A stretch of 64,000 bases of DNA from DASUBV01 sp963822485 (GCA_963822485.1 CAWGHW010000023.1:112938-176937), one strand, 5' to 3'. Numbered from the stretch's first letter, positions 26,411 to 35,179 are shown. Program-made: numbers and translations. Notes: generated by a model from the sequence alone, not told the origin.

Positions 26411-27031
26411 CTGACCCGGCCGCCGCAGCCCGAGCGGATCCTCATCTACGGAGTGACTGGCTCGGGCAAGACCAGCCTGGCCCGGCAGATCGGTGAGCGG
26501 ACCGGGCTGCCGTGGCATTCGGTCGATGACCTGACCTGGGAGCCGGGCTGGGTCGCCGTGCCTGACCAGGAGCAGCGGCGCCGGATCGCCGCGATCTGCG
26601 CCGGGGAGCGATGGGTGCTGGACACCGCCTACGGCAAGTGGCTCGACGTGCCGCTGGAGCGGGTCCAGCTGATCATCGGCCTGGACTATCCGCGGTGGCT
26701 GTCGCTGCAGCGGCTGATCCGCAGGACCGTCGCCCGGGCCATCGATCGCCGCCCGGTCTGCAACGGAAACGTCGAATCGTTCCGCCTCGCTTTCCGCCGT
26801 GACTCGATCGTGTACTGGCACTTCCGGTCGTTCAAGCGCAAGCGCCAGCGCATGCGGGGCTGGGCCGCCGACTCGTCGGCACCAGCGATCGTGCTGCTCC
26901 GCTCACCCCGCCAGACGCGACAGTGGCTGGACGCTGGGTCGCTGCCTGGTCGGGTGAGGTGGTTATCCTCGCTGGGTGGCGACGGTTGCTGTGGTGGGAG
27001 CGGGCCCGAAGGGTATTGCGATCGCGGCTAA
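26411..27031 (+). CDS. P-loop NTPase, adenylate-kinase-like (start unresolved)
   Basis: Walker A GVTGSGKTSLARQIG is preceded by PQPERILIY, so the GTG at 26453 that could serve as start lies inside the P-loop and cannot be the real one. The only upstream in-frame candidate before a stop is CTG 26411; an ATG at 26397 is in another frame and hits TGA. Another frame break is therefore possible. Downstream, HSVDDLTWEPGWV and LDTAYGKWLDVPL match the AAA/adenylate-kinase-like small kinases; NGNVESFRLAF and FKRKRQRMRGW complete the family pattern. The phosphate acceptor is unknown. The 3' end overlaps the MbtG-like gene by 56 nt. Confidence 0.7.
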   Translation: MTRPPQPERILIYGVTGSGKTSLARQIGERTGLPWHSVDDLTWEPGWVAVPDQEQRRRIAAICAGERWVLDTAYGKWLDVPLERVQLIIGLDYPRWLSLQRLIRRTVARAIDRRPVCNGNVESFRLAFRRDSIVYWHFRSFKRKRQRMRGWAADSSAPAIVLLRSPRQTRQWLDAGSLPGRVRWLSSLGGDGCCGGSGPEGYCDRG

Positions 27032-28283
27032 GGCCCGGGCGCTGGCCGCGGCCGGCCTGACGGCCCCGCGGGTGGTGCTGATCGACCGTGGCGCGGTCGC
27101 GGGGAACTGGAGCGGGCGCCAGGGATACACCAGCGGCCAGCTTCCGCTGGGCACGCCGCCGGAGAAGGACGTCGGCTACCCCTACCCTGCGAGCTGGGGT
27201 GACGCATCCGGTGATGTCATCGCGGCGATGGCCGAGTACAGCTGGCAGCGTCACCTGATCCGGCACGGCGTCTACAGCGACTGGGTCGATCGCGGCCGGA
27301 TGCGCCCGGCGCACCGCCAGTGGAGTTCCTACCTGCGCGAGGTCGCCGAGGCGGCGCAGGCCGAGATCGTCAGTGACGCGGTCAGCGGCCTGGAGGTCAC
27401 CGGCGATCGGTGGCAGGTCGCGCTGGAATCAGGCGGTGAGATCGCTGCCGATGGCCTGGTCATGACCGGCGCCGGCCCGTCCGTCACGGTGCCCGGCCAG
27501 CCGCGTGATCACCACCGGGTTCTGGACGGGCGGGACTACTGGCTGATGGCGCACAAGTTCGGCCATGAGCTGGCCAGGAACGTCTGCGTCATCGGCGCTG
27601 GCGAGACTGCCGCGTCGGTGGTCGTCGATCTGGTGAAGCGCCTGCCTGAGCATTCCACGATCGACGTGCTGACCGCGCGGGGCGTGCTGTACTCGCGCGG
27701 CGAGAGCTATGACGAGAACCGGTTCTACTCCGATCCGGGGGACTGGCCCCAGCTGGCCGAGGCGCACCGGCGCGAGTTTCTCGAGCGCACCGATCGCGGT
27801 GTCTTCTCGCTGCAGGCCGAGGCGGCGCTCAGCCGCAACCGCGGCTTCCGTTCGCTGGCCGGGCGGGCCGCCGCGATCGAGGCGCGCGAGCACGACGTGA
27901 TCGTGACCATCGAATATGACGCTGAGCGCGAGCGCGTCGCGTATGACGCCGTCGTCGTGGCGATCGGCTTCGACGGGCGCTGGTTCGAGGCCCTCCTGGG
28001 TGCCGGCGCCGCGGCGCGGTACCGGGCCGCGCTCGGCGGCGAGGACCTGCGGCGCTCGATCGACGTCGACCTGTCCGTGGCCGGCCTGGCGCCGCCGCTG
28101 CACCTGCCGGTCATGGCCGGGCTGGCGCAGGGGCCGGGGTTTCCGAACCTCAGCTGCCTCGGCCTGCTGAGCGACCGCATCCTGCGCCGGTATGCGGCGG
28201 CCGACGGCACGGCCGGCGACCGGGCCGGCAAGACGGCCGACGACGCCCGGACACCGGTACCGGAACGGAGGGAACATGCCTGA
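26976..28283 (+). CDS. MbtG-like lysine/ornithine N-hydroxylase (flavin monooxygenase)
   Basis: A 435-residue flavin-dependent N-hydroxylase resembling mycobactin lysine N6-oxygenase MbtG. Shared features: VVGAGPKGIAIAAKARAL (FAD site), GNWSGRQGYTSGQLPLGTPP, EKDVGYPYP, then VCVIGAGETAASVVVDLVKR (NADPH site), YSRGESYDENRFYSDPGDW, TDRGVFS and QGPGFPNLSCLGLLSDR. It should hydroxylate a side-chain amine of a lysine or ornithine unit for a hydroxamate. No NRPS, siderophore synthetase or transporter is in the window, so it is an orphan here. TATCCT 6 nt before GTG 26976 suggests a leaderless mRNA. It overlaps the next small gene by 8 nt. Confidence 0.88.
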   Translation: MATVAVVGAGPKGIAIAAKARALAAAGLTAPRVVLIDRGAVAGNWSGRQGYTSGQLPLGTPPEKDVGYPYPASWGDASGDVIAAMAEYSWQRHLIRHGVYSDWVDRGRMRPAHRQWSSYLREVAEAAQAEIVSDAVSGLEVTGDRWQVALESGGEIAADGLVMTGAGPSVTVPGQPRDHHRVLDGRDYWLMAHKFGHELARNVCVIGAGETAASVVVDLVKRLPEHSTIDVLTARGVLYSRGESYDENRFYSDPGDWPQLAEAHRREFLERTDRGVFSLQAEAALSRNRGFRSLAGRAAAIEAREHDVIVTIEYDAERERVAYDAVVVAIGFDGRWFEALLGAGAAARYRAALGGEDLRRSIDVDLSVAGLAPPLHLPVMAGLAQGPGFPNLSCLGLLSDRILRRYAAADGTAGDRAGKTADDARTPVPERREHA

Positions 28284-28446
28284 ACTGAGTGACGAGGGCT
28301 GGGAGCGCGACGATCACGTACGCCGCACCGTCATCCTCCCGGCCGAGCTCGCGCAGCGGCTGGCGGCCGAGGCCGGGCGCCGTGGCATCTCGGTGAGCGA
28401 GCTGCTGGCCGAGTACGCCGAGCAGGGGCTACGCCAGGCCCGGTAG
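28276..28446 (+). CDS. Ribbon-helix-helix (CopG-like) protein
   Basis: A 56-residue protein. RRTVILPAELAQRL is a typical ribbon-helix beginning and GISVSELLAEYAEQG the second helix, so it should bind DNA as a dimer. ACGGAGGGAAC precedes ATG 28276. It overlaps the end of the MbtG-like gene, suggesting co-expression. It may be an autoregulator of this operon or an antitoxin-like relic; no toxin gene is adjacent. Confidence 0.75.
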   Translation: MPELSDEGWERDDHVRRTVILPAELAQRLAAEAGRRGISVSELLAEYAEQGLRQAR

Positions 28447-28695
28447 CGCCGAGGCGCACCCTCTGGGCATCGGGCTCCAGACATCGGGCTGCGGTCGCTG
28501 GCCCGGCTGGCCGGCGCGCCGGGGCTGCTGGGCCTGATGCCGGCTTACCTGGCCGCGGGCCCGGAGCTCGCCCTCGGCCGAGCCCTCGCCTCGGCCTCAG
28601 CCGGGGCGCCCGCCGGCGTCTCGCTGGCCTCAGCATTCCCTTCTGTCCCACGTGCTCGGGGCTAGTGGCGTGGCCGGTGGCGGGTGTTTCATGAT
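28447..28695. other. Gene-poor stretch, possible coding relic
   Basis: No gene is assigned. A plus-strand frame from about 28484 to 28665 reads LRSLARLAGAPGLLGLMPAY, then Ala/Gly-rich residues to a stop. It looks protein-like but has no start or recognisable family and may be the end of a lost gene. Confidence 0.3.
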
Positions 28696-28866
28696 CCCGT
28701 AGCGTTTGCGGCGCCTGGGCCCTCTAACTCTCCGAGTTAATGGAGCACCCTGTTTGCGGCGGCCGGAATGGCGTTTCCGGGCGCCCCGTATGAGCTCACT
28801 GCGGGTCGCTTCATGATCGTGGTGGATTTGGGCCACCGGTGGCCCAAATCCACCACGATGATGAAC
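28696..28866. repeat. Palindrome-bearing repeat element, copy A
   Basis: Begins CCCGTAGCGTTTGCGGCG, has a GGAATGGCGTTTCC core, and ends in a 54-nt palindrome at 28811-28864 with 27-nt arms (26 of 27 pairs) and no loop, centred on ACCGGT. The same features in the same order recur at 49684-49940. Lying between convergent genes, it could also act as a transcription terminator here. Confidence 0.85.
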
Positions 28867-28937
28867 GCCGGGGCTGGTGGGGGCGGTGAGCGCTGGCAGG
28901 CCGCGGTCCGGCTCGCGGGCAGCTCAAAGTGGTCGCT

Positions 28938-30326
28938 CTAGGGGTCGGGCGTCATGAACAGGCTGTTGAGGCCCTCGGCCAGCAGCGGGTGCGTGAAGAT
29001 GGCGTCCGCCATGGCGGTGGCCGGGAGCTGGCCCAGCATGGCGACCTGGATGATCGTCATGATCTCGCCGCCTTCCGCGCCGAGCACGGCGGCGCCGAGG
29101 ATCTGCTGGGTATCCGCGTCGATCACGGCTTTCATGAAGCCGCGCGTCTCCCCGGTCTCGAGGGCCCGGATGACGGCGCTCATCGGCAGCTTCGCCACCC
29201 GGACCGCGCGCTTCTGCTCCCTGGCCTGCCGCTCGGTCAGGCCGACGCGGCCGAGCTGCGGGTCAATGAACATGGTGTACGGGACGACCCTGTCCCGCGT
29301 GCTCGCCTTCTCGGGGCCGAGCAGGTTGGCGCGCATGATCCGGTAATCGTCGTAGGAAAGGTGGGTGAAGGCCGGGCCGCCCTTCACGTCCCCCATGGCG
29401 TAGACGCCGGGGACGGAGGTCTCCAGGTACTCATCGACCTCGATGAAGCCCTTGTCGCGCAGCCGGATGCCGGCCGCCGCCGGCTCGAGCGCCTCCGTGT
29501 TGGGGACGCGGCCGATGGCCGACAGGAGATGGGAGCCCTCGACCTGCTGCTCGCCGTCCGGCGTGCGAACGGTCAGCCGCACCCGCCCGCCGCCTGCCGC
29601 CTCGACCTGGTCCGGGGTTGCCGAGGTCAGGATCGTGATCCCGTCATCGCGCAAGATGGCGGCGACGGCGTCGGAGACGTCATCGTCCTCGATCATCATC
29701 AGTCGCGGGCCGGTCTGGACGATCGTGACCTCGCTGCCGAACCGGCGGAACATCTGGCCGAACTCCAGCCCGACGTAGCCCCCGCCGAGGATGATCAGGT
29801 GCTCAGGGAGCGCGCCCAGCTCCATGATCGACGCTGAGTCCAGGACCGGGACGTCCTGCGCTCCGCTGATCTCCAGCGGCCTGGGCCTGGTGCCGGTGTC
29901 GATGACGATCACCGGGGCGGTGATCTCCCGGCTCCCGCCGTCCCTCAGCGCGATCTTGATCGTCTTGGGCCCGGTGAAACGGGCCTCGCCTTCGATCAGG
30001 TCAAGTCCGTCCTGAGTCAGGCGGCTCGCGTAGTTCTCGCGCGCGCCCGCCACCATCGCCCGCTTGCGCTCCCGCACGGCGGCGAGGTCGACCGATACCG
30101 GACCGGTCTGCACGCCGTACTCCGCGCCGCGCCGCGCCAGGTAGGCGAGGCGCGCGCTGGCGACCATCGTCTTGGTCGGGGTGCACCCGCTATTCACGCA
30201 GACGCCGCCGAGCTGGTCGCGCTCGACCAGCGCCACGTTCTTGCCTGCCCGCGCCAGATCGACGGGCAGGAACCGGCCGCCCTGGCTGGTCCCGATCACA
30301 ATCACGTCATAGCTCTCGTCGGCCAC
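28938..30326 (-). CDS. Pyridine nucleotide-disulfide oxidoreductase (mercuric reductase/LpdA-like)
   Basis: A 462-residue FAD enzyme of the glutathione/lipoamide/mercuric reductase family. The FAD motif is altered to VIVIGTSQGGRF. The redox-active disulfide GGVCVNSGCTPTKT, the NAD(P)H motif IILGGGYVGLEFGQMF, the second FAD contact VYAMGDVKGGPAF and the C-terminal THPLLAEGL (His of the active-site base) are all present. It lacks an N-terminal metal-binding domain and C-terminal Cys pair, so mercury specificity is not indicated; the electron acceptor is open. GTG 30326 follows TACGAT (30339-30334) by 7 nt: probably leaderless. There is no visible partner gene. Confidence 0.9.
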   Translation of the reverse strand: MADESYDVIVIGTSQGGRFLPVDLARAGKNVALVERDQLGGVCVNSGCTPTKTMVASARLAYLARRGAEYGVQTGPVSVDLAAVRERKRAMVAGARENYASRLTQDGLDLIEGEARFTGPKTIKIALRDGGSREITAPVIVIDTGTRPRPLEISGAQDVPVLDSASIMELGALPEHLIILGGGYVGLEFGQMFRRFGSEVTIVQTGPRLMMIEDDDVSDAVAAILRDDGITILTSATPDQVEAAGGGRVRLTVRTPDGEQQVEGSHLLSAIGRVPNTEALEPAAAGIRLRDKGFIEVDEYLETSVPGVYAMGDVKGGPAFTHLSYDDYRIMRANLLGPEKASTRDRVVPYTMFIDPQLGRVGLTERQAREQKRAVRVAKLPMSAVIRALETGETRGFMKAVIDADTQQILGAAVLGAEGGEIMTIIQVAMLGQLPATAMADAIFTHPLLAEGLNSLFMTPDP

Positions 30327-30339
30327 AAGGGAAATCGTA

Positions 30340-30591
30340 ACCCGGCGGTTTCCCGCGTGCTCTCGGGGTGTCGTTATGCAAATTGCCGTGACGCAAATCG
30401 TCAATATGCTGTATATCCATGCTCGCCCGGAACTCGCCGAGATCGCCGATGCCATTCACTATTTAAAGCGTCGTGGCGCGCGAGGTTTATTATCGGTCCG
30501 CTGTAGTCTGAATCGGCTGCCATCGGGAATACTCGCTGACCTCCTTCTTTCTTGGCCCGGCAACGCCAGCGAAACCGAAAGGACCTGACAA
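30340..30591 (+). promoter_or_regulatory. AT-richer upstream region of the CHRD-like gene
   Basis: This is markedly less GC-rich than the surroundings. TATTAT at 30488-30493 and TATGCT at about 30407 are candidate -10 boxes. A 70-codon open frame (30376-30588) uses codons unlike the neighbours and matches nothing I know, so it is treated as leader or non-coding. Confidence 0.4.
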
Positions 30592-32565
30592 TTGAGCATG
30601 ACCGTTTGCGCCAACCGCGGCGCGCGAAGCGGCCTGGCCGCGGCGACGGCAGCCGTGCTGGCCGTGCTGGCCGGGGCGGCCGGCCTGGCCCTGGCTGCGC
30701 CGGCTGGCGCCAGCGCGCTGATCGCCGGCGCCGCCCGGCCCGCGGCCGGGCAGCGCACCGGGAGCAGGGTCGCCCTGGTGCTACGGGCGATGCCGGCCGG
30801 GACGGTCAGGTTCGGCCGAGGGCGCCACGGCCTCGTCACCGTTCACGCGGACATGTTCGGCCTGACGCCCGGCTCGTCGCACCGCGTTGATCTCGTGCGG
30901 CCCGGCCGGTCCGCGGCGATCGGGTTCGGTACGCTCACCGCCAGCAGTGGCGGCTCGGCCGACACCACCCTGCGCAGCGGCTTCGCCGGCCGCCTGCCAC
31001 GCGGGAGCCGCCTGGTGATCCGCATGGGAACCGGAAGCGGCCGCGTCGCGACCGAGCCGATCGCCGTGACGCGGCGGCTGGCCCGCCCCGGCCGGCGGCC
31101 GCGCCGGCTCATCGCCGTCGAAGTCAGCCCGGGCGGCGTCAGCTACGGCACGCCGCGGGGCCGGGCCACCATCTCCTACAACGCCAGCCGCCAGACGCTC
31201 ACCGTCACCGTCACCGCCAGCGGGGTCACGCCAGGGCCGCACGCGGCCCACATTCACCTGGGTAGCTGCCAGAGCCAGGGCCCGGTCAAGTACATGCTGC
31301 GCGACCTGATCGCCAGCCGCCGGGGCCGGATCGTCCACGCCGTCCGGGTGTTCACTCACGTCACCGCGCCGATACCCGCGACTGGCTGGTATCTCAACAT
31401 CCACCAGGGCAACAGCGGCAACATCCTCAGCAACGGCCAGCCGACCATCTTCTTCCGGCCGCTTATCTGCGCGAACATCCGCCCCGCCCCCGCCGCTTCG
31501 TCGTCGGTATCCGCGATTCTGGGCCGCGGGGACGTCGTCACCGGAGTTCGGGCGGCCACGTCCGGGAATGTCGTCCTGACCGGCGGGAAGGCGACCGGAA
31601 CCGGCACCCAGAACCAGCCGTTCCTGTACCAGGGCCCGCTGGCCCGGGCCGGGGGAGCGGCGGTGTCCGTGCTGACACCGCCGTTTCCCGGCGTGACATC
31701 GGCGACGTTCTACGGTCCCGATACCCACTCGGTCAACCCAGTCGCCATCCCGAGCGGTCAGGTTCGCGCCGTCGGCGCCTACGAGTCGTCGTCGGCGCCG
31801 GCCGGCGTGGTCAACCAGGGCATGCTCTACCTCGGGCCGGTGAGCGGACCGGGCGGATCGTGGACCTCCCTCGACGTGCCCGCCGATGGCAGCGACACGG
31901 TCGGAGGAGCGCGCGCCTGTCCCAGCACCCGGACCGGCTGCTTCGTGATGGACACCATCGCGCACAGCACCATGGGCGATCTGGTCGTGGGCAACTACGA
32001 CCTCAACCCGAGCGTGCCGGGCGGCGCGATCTCGGGCAATGGCTTCATCTACAACCTGGCCCGGCAGCAGTGGACGCTGCTCGATCTCGGCGGCAGCATG
32101 TCGAGCGACAGCTCGCTGTACGGCATCTGGCAGGACGGCGGCCCGGCCAGCCCGGACTACACCCTGGCCGGCGGCTCCTCGGCCAGCGGGCACCAGCACG
32201 CCTTCCTCATCAACTACAACGAGACAACCGGGGCCTTCGGACGGCCGAGGTACTACAGCTACGGCAACCGCCCGGCGCTGGCCACGCACTTTGACGGGAT
32301 CACCGCAGTGCCCGGCGGTTTCAACCTCGTGGCCATCAGCTCCGCCCAGGCCACATCAATGGCCTTCGTTCCCGTCAGCGGCCGCGACGGATCCTTCGGG
32401 CCCGCTACGTGGTTTCCCGTCAATGTCTCGGCCAGCGCGCTATGCCCCGATGGCTGCGGTGCGGTGACCGGGAACACCGTCTACCAGAATCAGGTGATGG
32501 GGCTCTACGCCGCCGCAGGAGCCGCTCTCCCGGGGACTTATCTGGCCACTATCGCCAGACAGTAA
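30592..32565 (+). CDS. Secreted CHRD-like domain protein
   Basis: A 657-residue exported protein with a signal peptide (GLAAATAAVLAVLAGAAGLA, cleavage near AGA). Residues about 60-155 and 165-300 form two similar beta-rich parts. The second has the CHRD hallmarks PGPHAAHIHLGSC and WYLNIHQGNSGNI; the first, VTVHADMFGLTPGSSHRVDL, looks like a related half. The remaining 350 residues are repetitive beta structure (FLYQGPL, GMLYLGPVSG, GNGFIYNLA, HAFLINYN), suggesting a propeller. Function is unknown; cell-surface binding is inferred. TTG 30592 lies 8 nt from AAAGGA; ATG 30598 is the alternative. Confidence 0.75.
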   Translation: MSMTVCANRGARSGLAAATAAVLAVLAGAAGLALAAPAGASALIAGAARPAAGQRTGSRVALVLRAMPAGTVRFGRGRHGLVTVHADMFGLTPGSSHRVDLVRPGRSAAIGFGTLTASSGGSADTTLRSGFAGRLPRGSRLVIRMGTGSGRVATEPIAVTRRLARPGRRPRRLIAVEVSPGGVSYGTPRGRATISYNASRQTLTVTVTASGVTPGPHAAHIHLGSCQSQGPVKYMLRDLIASRRGRIVHAVRVFTHVTAPIPATGWYLNIHQGNSGNILSNGQPTIFFRPLICANIRPAPAASSSVSAILGRGDVVTGVRAATSGNVVLTGGKATGTGTQNQPFLYQGPLARAGGAAVSVLTPPFPGVTSATFYGPDTHSVNPVAIPSGQVRAVGAYESSSAPAGVVNQGMLYLGPVSGPGGSWTSLDVPADGSDTVGGARACPSTRTGCFVMDTIAHSTMGDLVVGNYDLNPSVPGGAISGNGFIYNLARQQWTLLDLGGSMSSDSSLYGIWQDGGPASPDYTLAGGSSASGHQHAFLINYNETTGAFGRPRYYSYGNRPALATHFDGITAVPGGFNLVAISSAQATSMAFVPVSGRDGSFGPATWFPVNVSASALCPDGCGAVTGNTVYQNQVMGLYAAAGAALPGTYLATIARQ

Positions 32566-32613
32566 CGCCGGAGGCGGTCAGCCAGTCAGATGCGGTCTGC
32601 CAATCAGATGCGG

Positions 32614-33525
32614 TCAGCCGATCACGAGCACCAGCCTGCCTCGGAGGTGACCGCGCTCACTCACGCGATGCGCTTCGGCGATCTCGGTGAGCGGGAAGGT
32701 TCTGTCGACAGGAAGCCAGAATCGCCCGGCCTCGATTAGCTCACCTACCTCCGCGAGTGAGTGGAAGGCGTGGCCGTCGGCGAATCCGCTGCTGAATCGC
32801 ACGCCGTGCTCCTTCGAGCCTTCGAAGTCGGCGAGCGTTACCACGTTCTGCGAGCCGCCGGCCAGGTCGATGAGCTCGGGCAGGACGCCGCTTCCGGCGA
32901 CATCGAGGGCCGCGTCGACGCCGCCAGGGGCCAGGGCGCGGACCCGCTCGACCATGCCTTCGCCGTACGTCACGGGCTCCGCGCCCAGCAGGCCGAGGTA
33001 GTTCTGGTTGGCAGCACTGGCGGCGCCGATCACGCGCGCGCCGCGCGCGGCGGCGAGCTGGACGGCCGCGCTGCCGATCCCGCCGGAGGCGCCGTTGATG
33101 AACAGCGTGCTTCCGCTTTTTACCCCCAGCTGGTCGATCGCGCGCGTGGCCGTCTCGAGTGCGACCGGGAGTCCGGCGGCATCGACGAACCCGAGTGAGG
33201 GCGGAATGATCGCGCGGAAGGTCAGCAGGGCCAGCTCGGCTGCGCCGGCGCCGTCGTCGGAGACGCCGAACACGCGATCGCCGACGGCCACGTCGGTCAC
33301 GCCCTCGCCGATCTCGTCGACCACCCCGGCGACGTCGCGACCCGTTGTCTGCGGGAGCTGGGCATCGAACCTCAGCGTGCCCGCGCGCAGCTTGGGGTCT
33401 GTTGCGCTGATTCCGGCCGCGTGCACGACGATCCGAACCTGACCGGGACCTGGATGCGGGTCGGGAAGATCCACGATCTCCAGGACCTCGGGCCCGCCGA
33501 ACTGGCTGAACTGCGCTGCCTTCAT
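32614..33525 (-). CDS. NADP-dependent quinone oxidoreductase-like (MDR family)
   Basis: A 303-residue MDR enzyme. The start is MKAAQFSQFGGPEVLEIVDL and the Rossmann loop LFINGASGGIGSAAVQLAAA. QTTGRDVAGVVDEIGEGV is the GroES-domain motif. No zinc ligands are visible. It probably reduces quinones or enones with NADPH. AAAGGAGCATC precedes ATG 33525. The divergent TetR-type gene at 33604 is the likely regulator; only 78 bp of AT-rich DNA separate them. Confidence 0.9.
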   Translation of the reverse strand: MKAAQFSQFGGPEVLEIVDLPDPHPGPGQVRIVVHAAGISATDPKLRAGTLRFDAQLPQTTGRDVAGVVDEIGEGVTDVAVGDRVFGVSDDGAGAAELALLTFRAIIPPSLGFVDAAGLPVALETATRAIDQLGVKSGSTLFINGASGGIGSAAVQLAAARGARVIGAASAANQNYLGLLGAEPVTYGEGMVERVRALAPGGVDAALDVAGSGVLPELIDLAGGSQNVVTLADFEGSKEHGVRFSSGFADGHAFHSLAEVGELIEAGRFWLPVDRTFPLTEIAEAHRVSERGHLRGRLVLVIG

Positions 33526-33603
33526 GATGCTCCTTTCAACTCAGGTAAAAATACACATGTTGTAAAGATGCGTCAAGGTGAAGTTTTGGAGTATCGTTCA
33601 CCC
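33526..33603. promoter_or_regulatory. Divergent promoter region of reductase and TetR gene
   Basis: An AT-rich 78-bp spacer. TATCGT (33592-33597) lies 6 nt before ATG 33604, consistent with a leaderless TetR transcript. The partly symmetrical TACACATGTTGTA at 33551-33563 is a candidate operator. Confidence 0.5.
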
Positions 33604-34386
33604 ATGAGCGAGCCAGGCACCGCCGTCATCGCCGAGGAGATGGGCGAGGAACTCATCGAGAGCCTGCGCCGCCTGCGACACGCCGAAGATCGGCGCTACC
33701 GCGCCGAGCACCCCGACGAAGGGCTGCGCGAGCGCAAGCGCCGGCTCACCCGCCATCTCATCTCCGACGCCGCAACCGCGATGTTCGCCAGTCGCGGCTT
33801 CGACGCGGTGAAGGTGTCGGAGATCGCCGACCGCGTCAACGTCTCGATGAAGACGCTCTACAACTATTTCCCGACCAAAGAATCGATGGTGCTCGACGAC
33901 GCCGACGAGCTCATCGAGGGCCTGGCGACCGCGCTGCGCGACCGGCAGGCCGGGATGTCCATCACCGATGCCTTCGTCGGGGCGCTCGAGGCCAGCATGT
34001 CCGGAGCGGACCTGCTCGACGACGAACTCGCCGCCTACGTCGCCACCACGTTCGCCGCGATGGTCAGGCAGACGCCGGCGCTGCACGCGCACTGGCTGGA
34101 GATCCAGGACCGTCTCGCCCGCGTGGCCGCCGAGCAGCTCGCCCTGCAGGCGGGGATCGGGCCCGCCGATCCCGAGCCGACGATCGCCGGCTGGGCGCTC
34201 GCTGGCCTGGTCCAGGTCGACATGGACTCGCGGGTTCGTCACATCAGCGCCGGCCGGCGCGGCGTTCAGTTGCGCGACGCGGTCGCCGCCGACGTACGCC
34301 AGGCCGCGCAACTGCTGGAGGCCGGACTGGCATCGCTCAGCCGCGGACTCAGGCCGGCGGGCGCAACGGCTCGGGATAACCCCTAG
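33604..34386 (+). CDS. TetR-family transcriptional regulator
   Basis: A 260-residue regulator with a long N-terminal helix before the helix-turn-helix VSEIADRVNVSMKTLYNYFP (about residues 76-95), then a helical effector domain. The sequence RLTRHLISDAATAMFASRGF matches helix 1 of TetR/AcrR proteins. It is divergent from the MDR oxidoreductase and probably represses it in response to an electrophile or quinone, by analogy. The ATG at 33604 is chosen; upstream in-frame sequence is antisense to the reductase. Confidence 0.9.
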   Translation: MSEPGTAVIAEEMGEELIESLRRLRHAEDRRYRAEHPDEGLRERKRRLTRHLISDAATAMFASRGFDAVKVSEIADRVNVSMKTLYNYFPTKESMVLDDADELIEGLATALRDRQAGMSITDAFVGALEASMSGADLLDDELAAYVATTFAAMVRQTPALHAHWLEIQDRLARVAAEQLALQAGIGPADPEPTIAGWALAGLVQVDMDSRVRHISAGRRGVQLRDAVAADVRQAAQLLEAGLASLSRGLRPAGATARDNP

Positions 34387-34489
34387 CCGTCGCCGTCGCT
34401 GTCGCCAGACAGTAACGGCGGATGCGACCTGCGTAAGGCCGGCCGCGTCCCGGGCGTGTCTCATGGGCGGTCCCCTACGATTCGCGGAC

Positions 34490-35179
34490 ATGCGGCGTCC
34501 CGTCCCCTGGATCGTGCAGTACGCGTCCCCGTCACTCATCGCGGCCATCACCTACGGGGGACACCCCCGGGCCGAGGACCCGCGCTGGCGGGATAGCGGC
34601 GCGCCGGACCGGGAGACGTACGCGGCGTGGTGCGTGCGCTGGTGCGGGATGGCGTGCTTCCGGATGGCGCTGCTGGCCCGGGACGGGGTGGCGCCGACGC
34701 TGTTCGAGCTGGCCGCCGGTTCCATGGAGTACGGCGCGTACACCGATGAGCCGGGCCGCCCGGAGGGACTGATCTACCGGCCCTTCGCCGAGTACGCACG
34801 GGACAAGCACGGGCTGCGGGCTGACGTGATCACCGAACTCAGTCCCGCCCGGCTGATGGCCGAACTGGATGCCGGGCGGCTGGTCATCGCCTCGGTGCAC
34901 CCGGAGATCCGGCGCCCGCACAGTGACCCGCCCGGCACCGGCGGGCACCTGGTGCTGGTCACGGGGCACGCCCATGGCCTGGTCACCTTCCACAACCCGT
35001 CGGGCCACACGCCGGAGGCGGTTGTCGCCGCTCTGCCCATGCCCGTCTTCGACCGCTTCGCCGCTCACCGCGGCATCGCCCTCCACCTGTTACCCGGGTG
35101 CCGGTTACCTGGGTGCCTGGCCCGGCCCGCTCCGGCCCCCTTGACAAACAGGACCTATATGACGCATTCGTGTATCTAA
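34490..35179 (+). CDS. C39-like cysteine peptidase-fold protein
   Basis: A 229-residue protein. WCGMACFRMALLARDG has the form of the papain-like C39 active-site helix (CG-x-A-x-x-M-x-L, Cys nucleophile). GGHLVLVTGHAHGLVTFHNP has the His strand, with Asn in the place often held by Asp. It is therefore a peptidase_C39_2-like protein; activity is uncertain. There is no signal peptide. TACGAT ends 8 nt before ATG 34490, so a leaderless mRNA is likely. Another in-frame ATG lies at 34463. The last ~27 codons overlap the beginning of the TPR protein frame, so the two are tightly linked. Confidence 0.7.
   Translation: MRRPVPWIVQYASPSLIAAITYGGHPRAEDPRWRDSGAPDRETYAAWCVRWCGMACFRMALLARDGVAPTLFELAAGSMEYGAYTDEPGRPEGLIYRPFAEYARDKHGLRADVITELSPARLMAELDAGRLVIASVHPEIRRPHSDPPGTGGHLVLVTGHAHGLVTFHNPSGHTPEAVVAALPMPVFDRFAAHRGIALHLLPGCRLPGCLARPAPAPLTNRTYMTHSCI

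Noticed and set aside
26976..28283. Siderophore biosynthetic cluster
   Set aside because: Only the N-hydroxylase is present; no synthetase, adenylation domain or transporter in the window.
28938..30326. Mercury resistance operon
   Set aside because: No MerR, MerT/P or MerB neighbours and no N-terminal or C-terminal Cys pairs; only the general disulfide reductase family is supported.
30376..30588. 70-codon gene in the AT-rich leader
   Set aside because: Codon use unlike the genome, no family and no ribosome site; better explained as a regulatory region.
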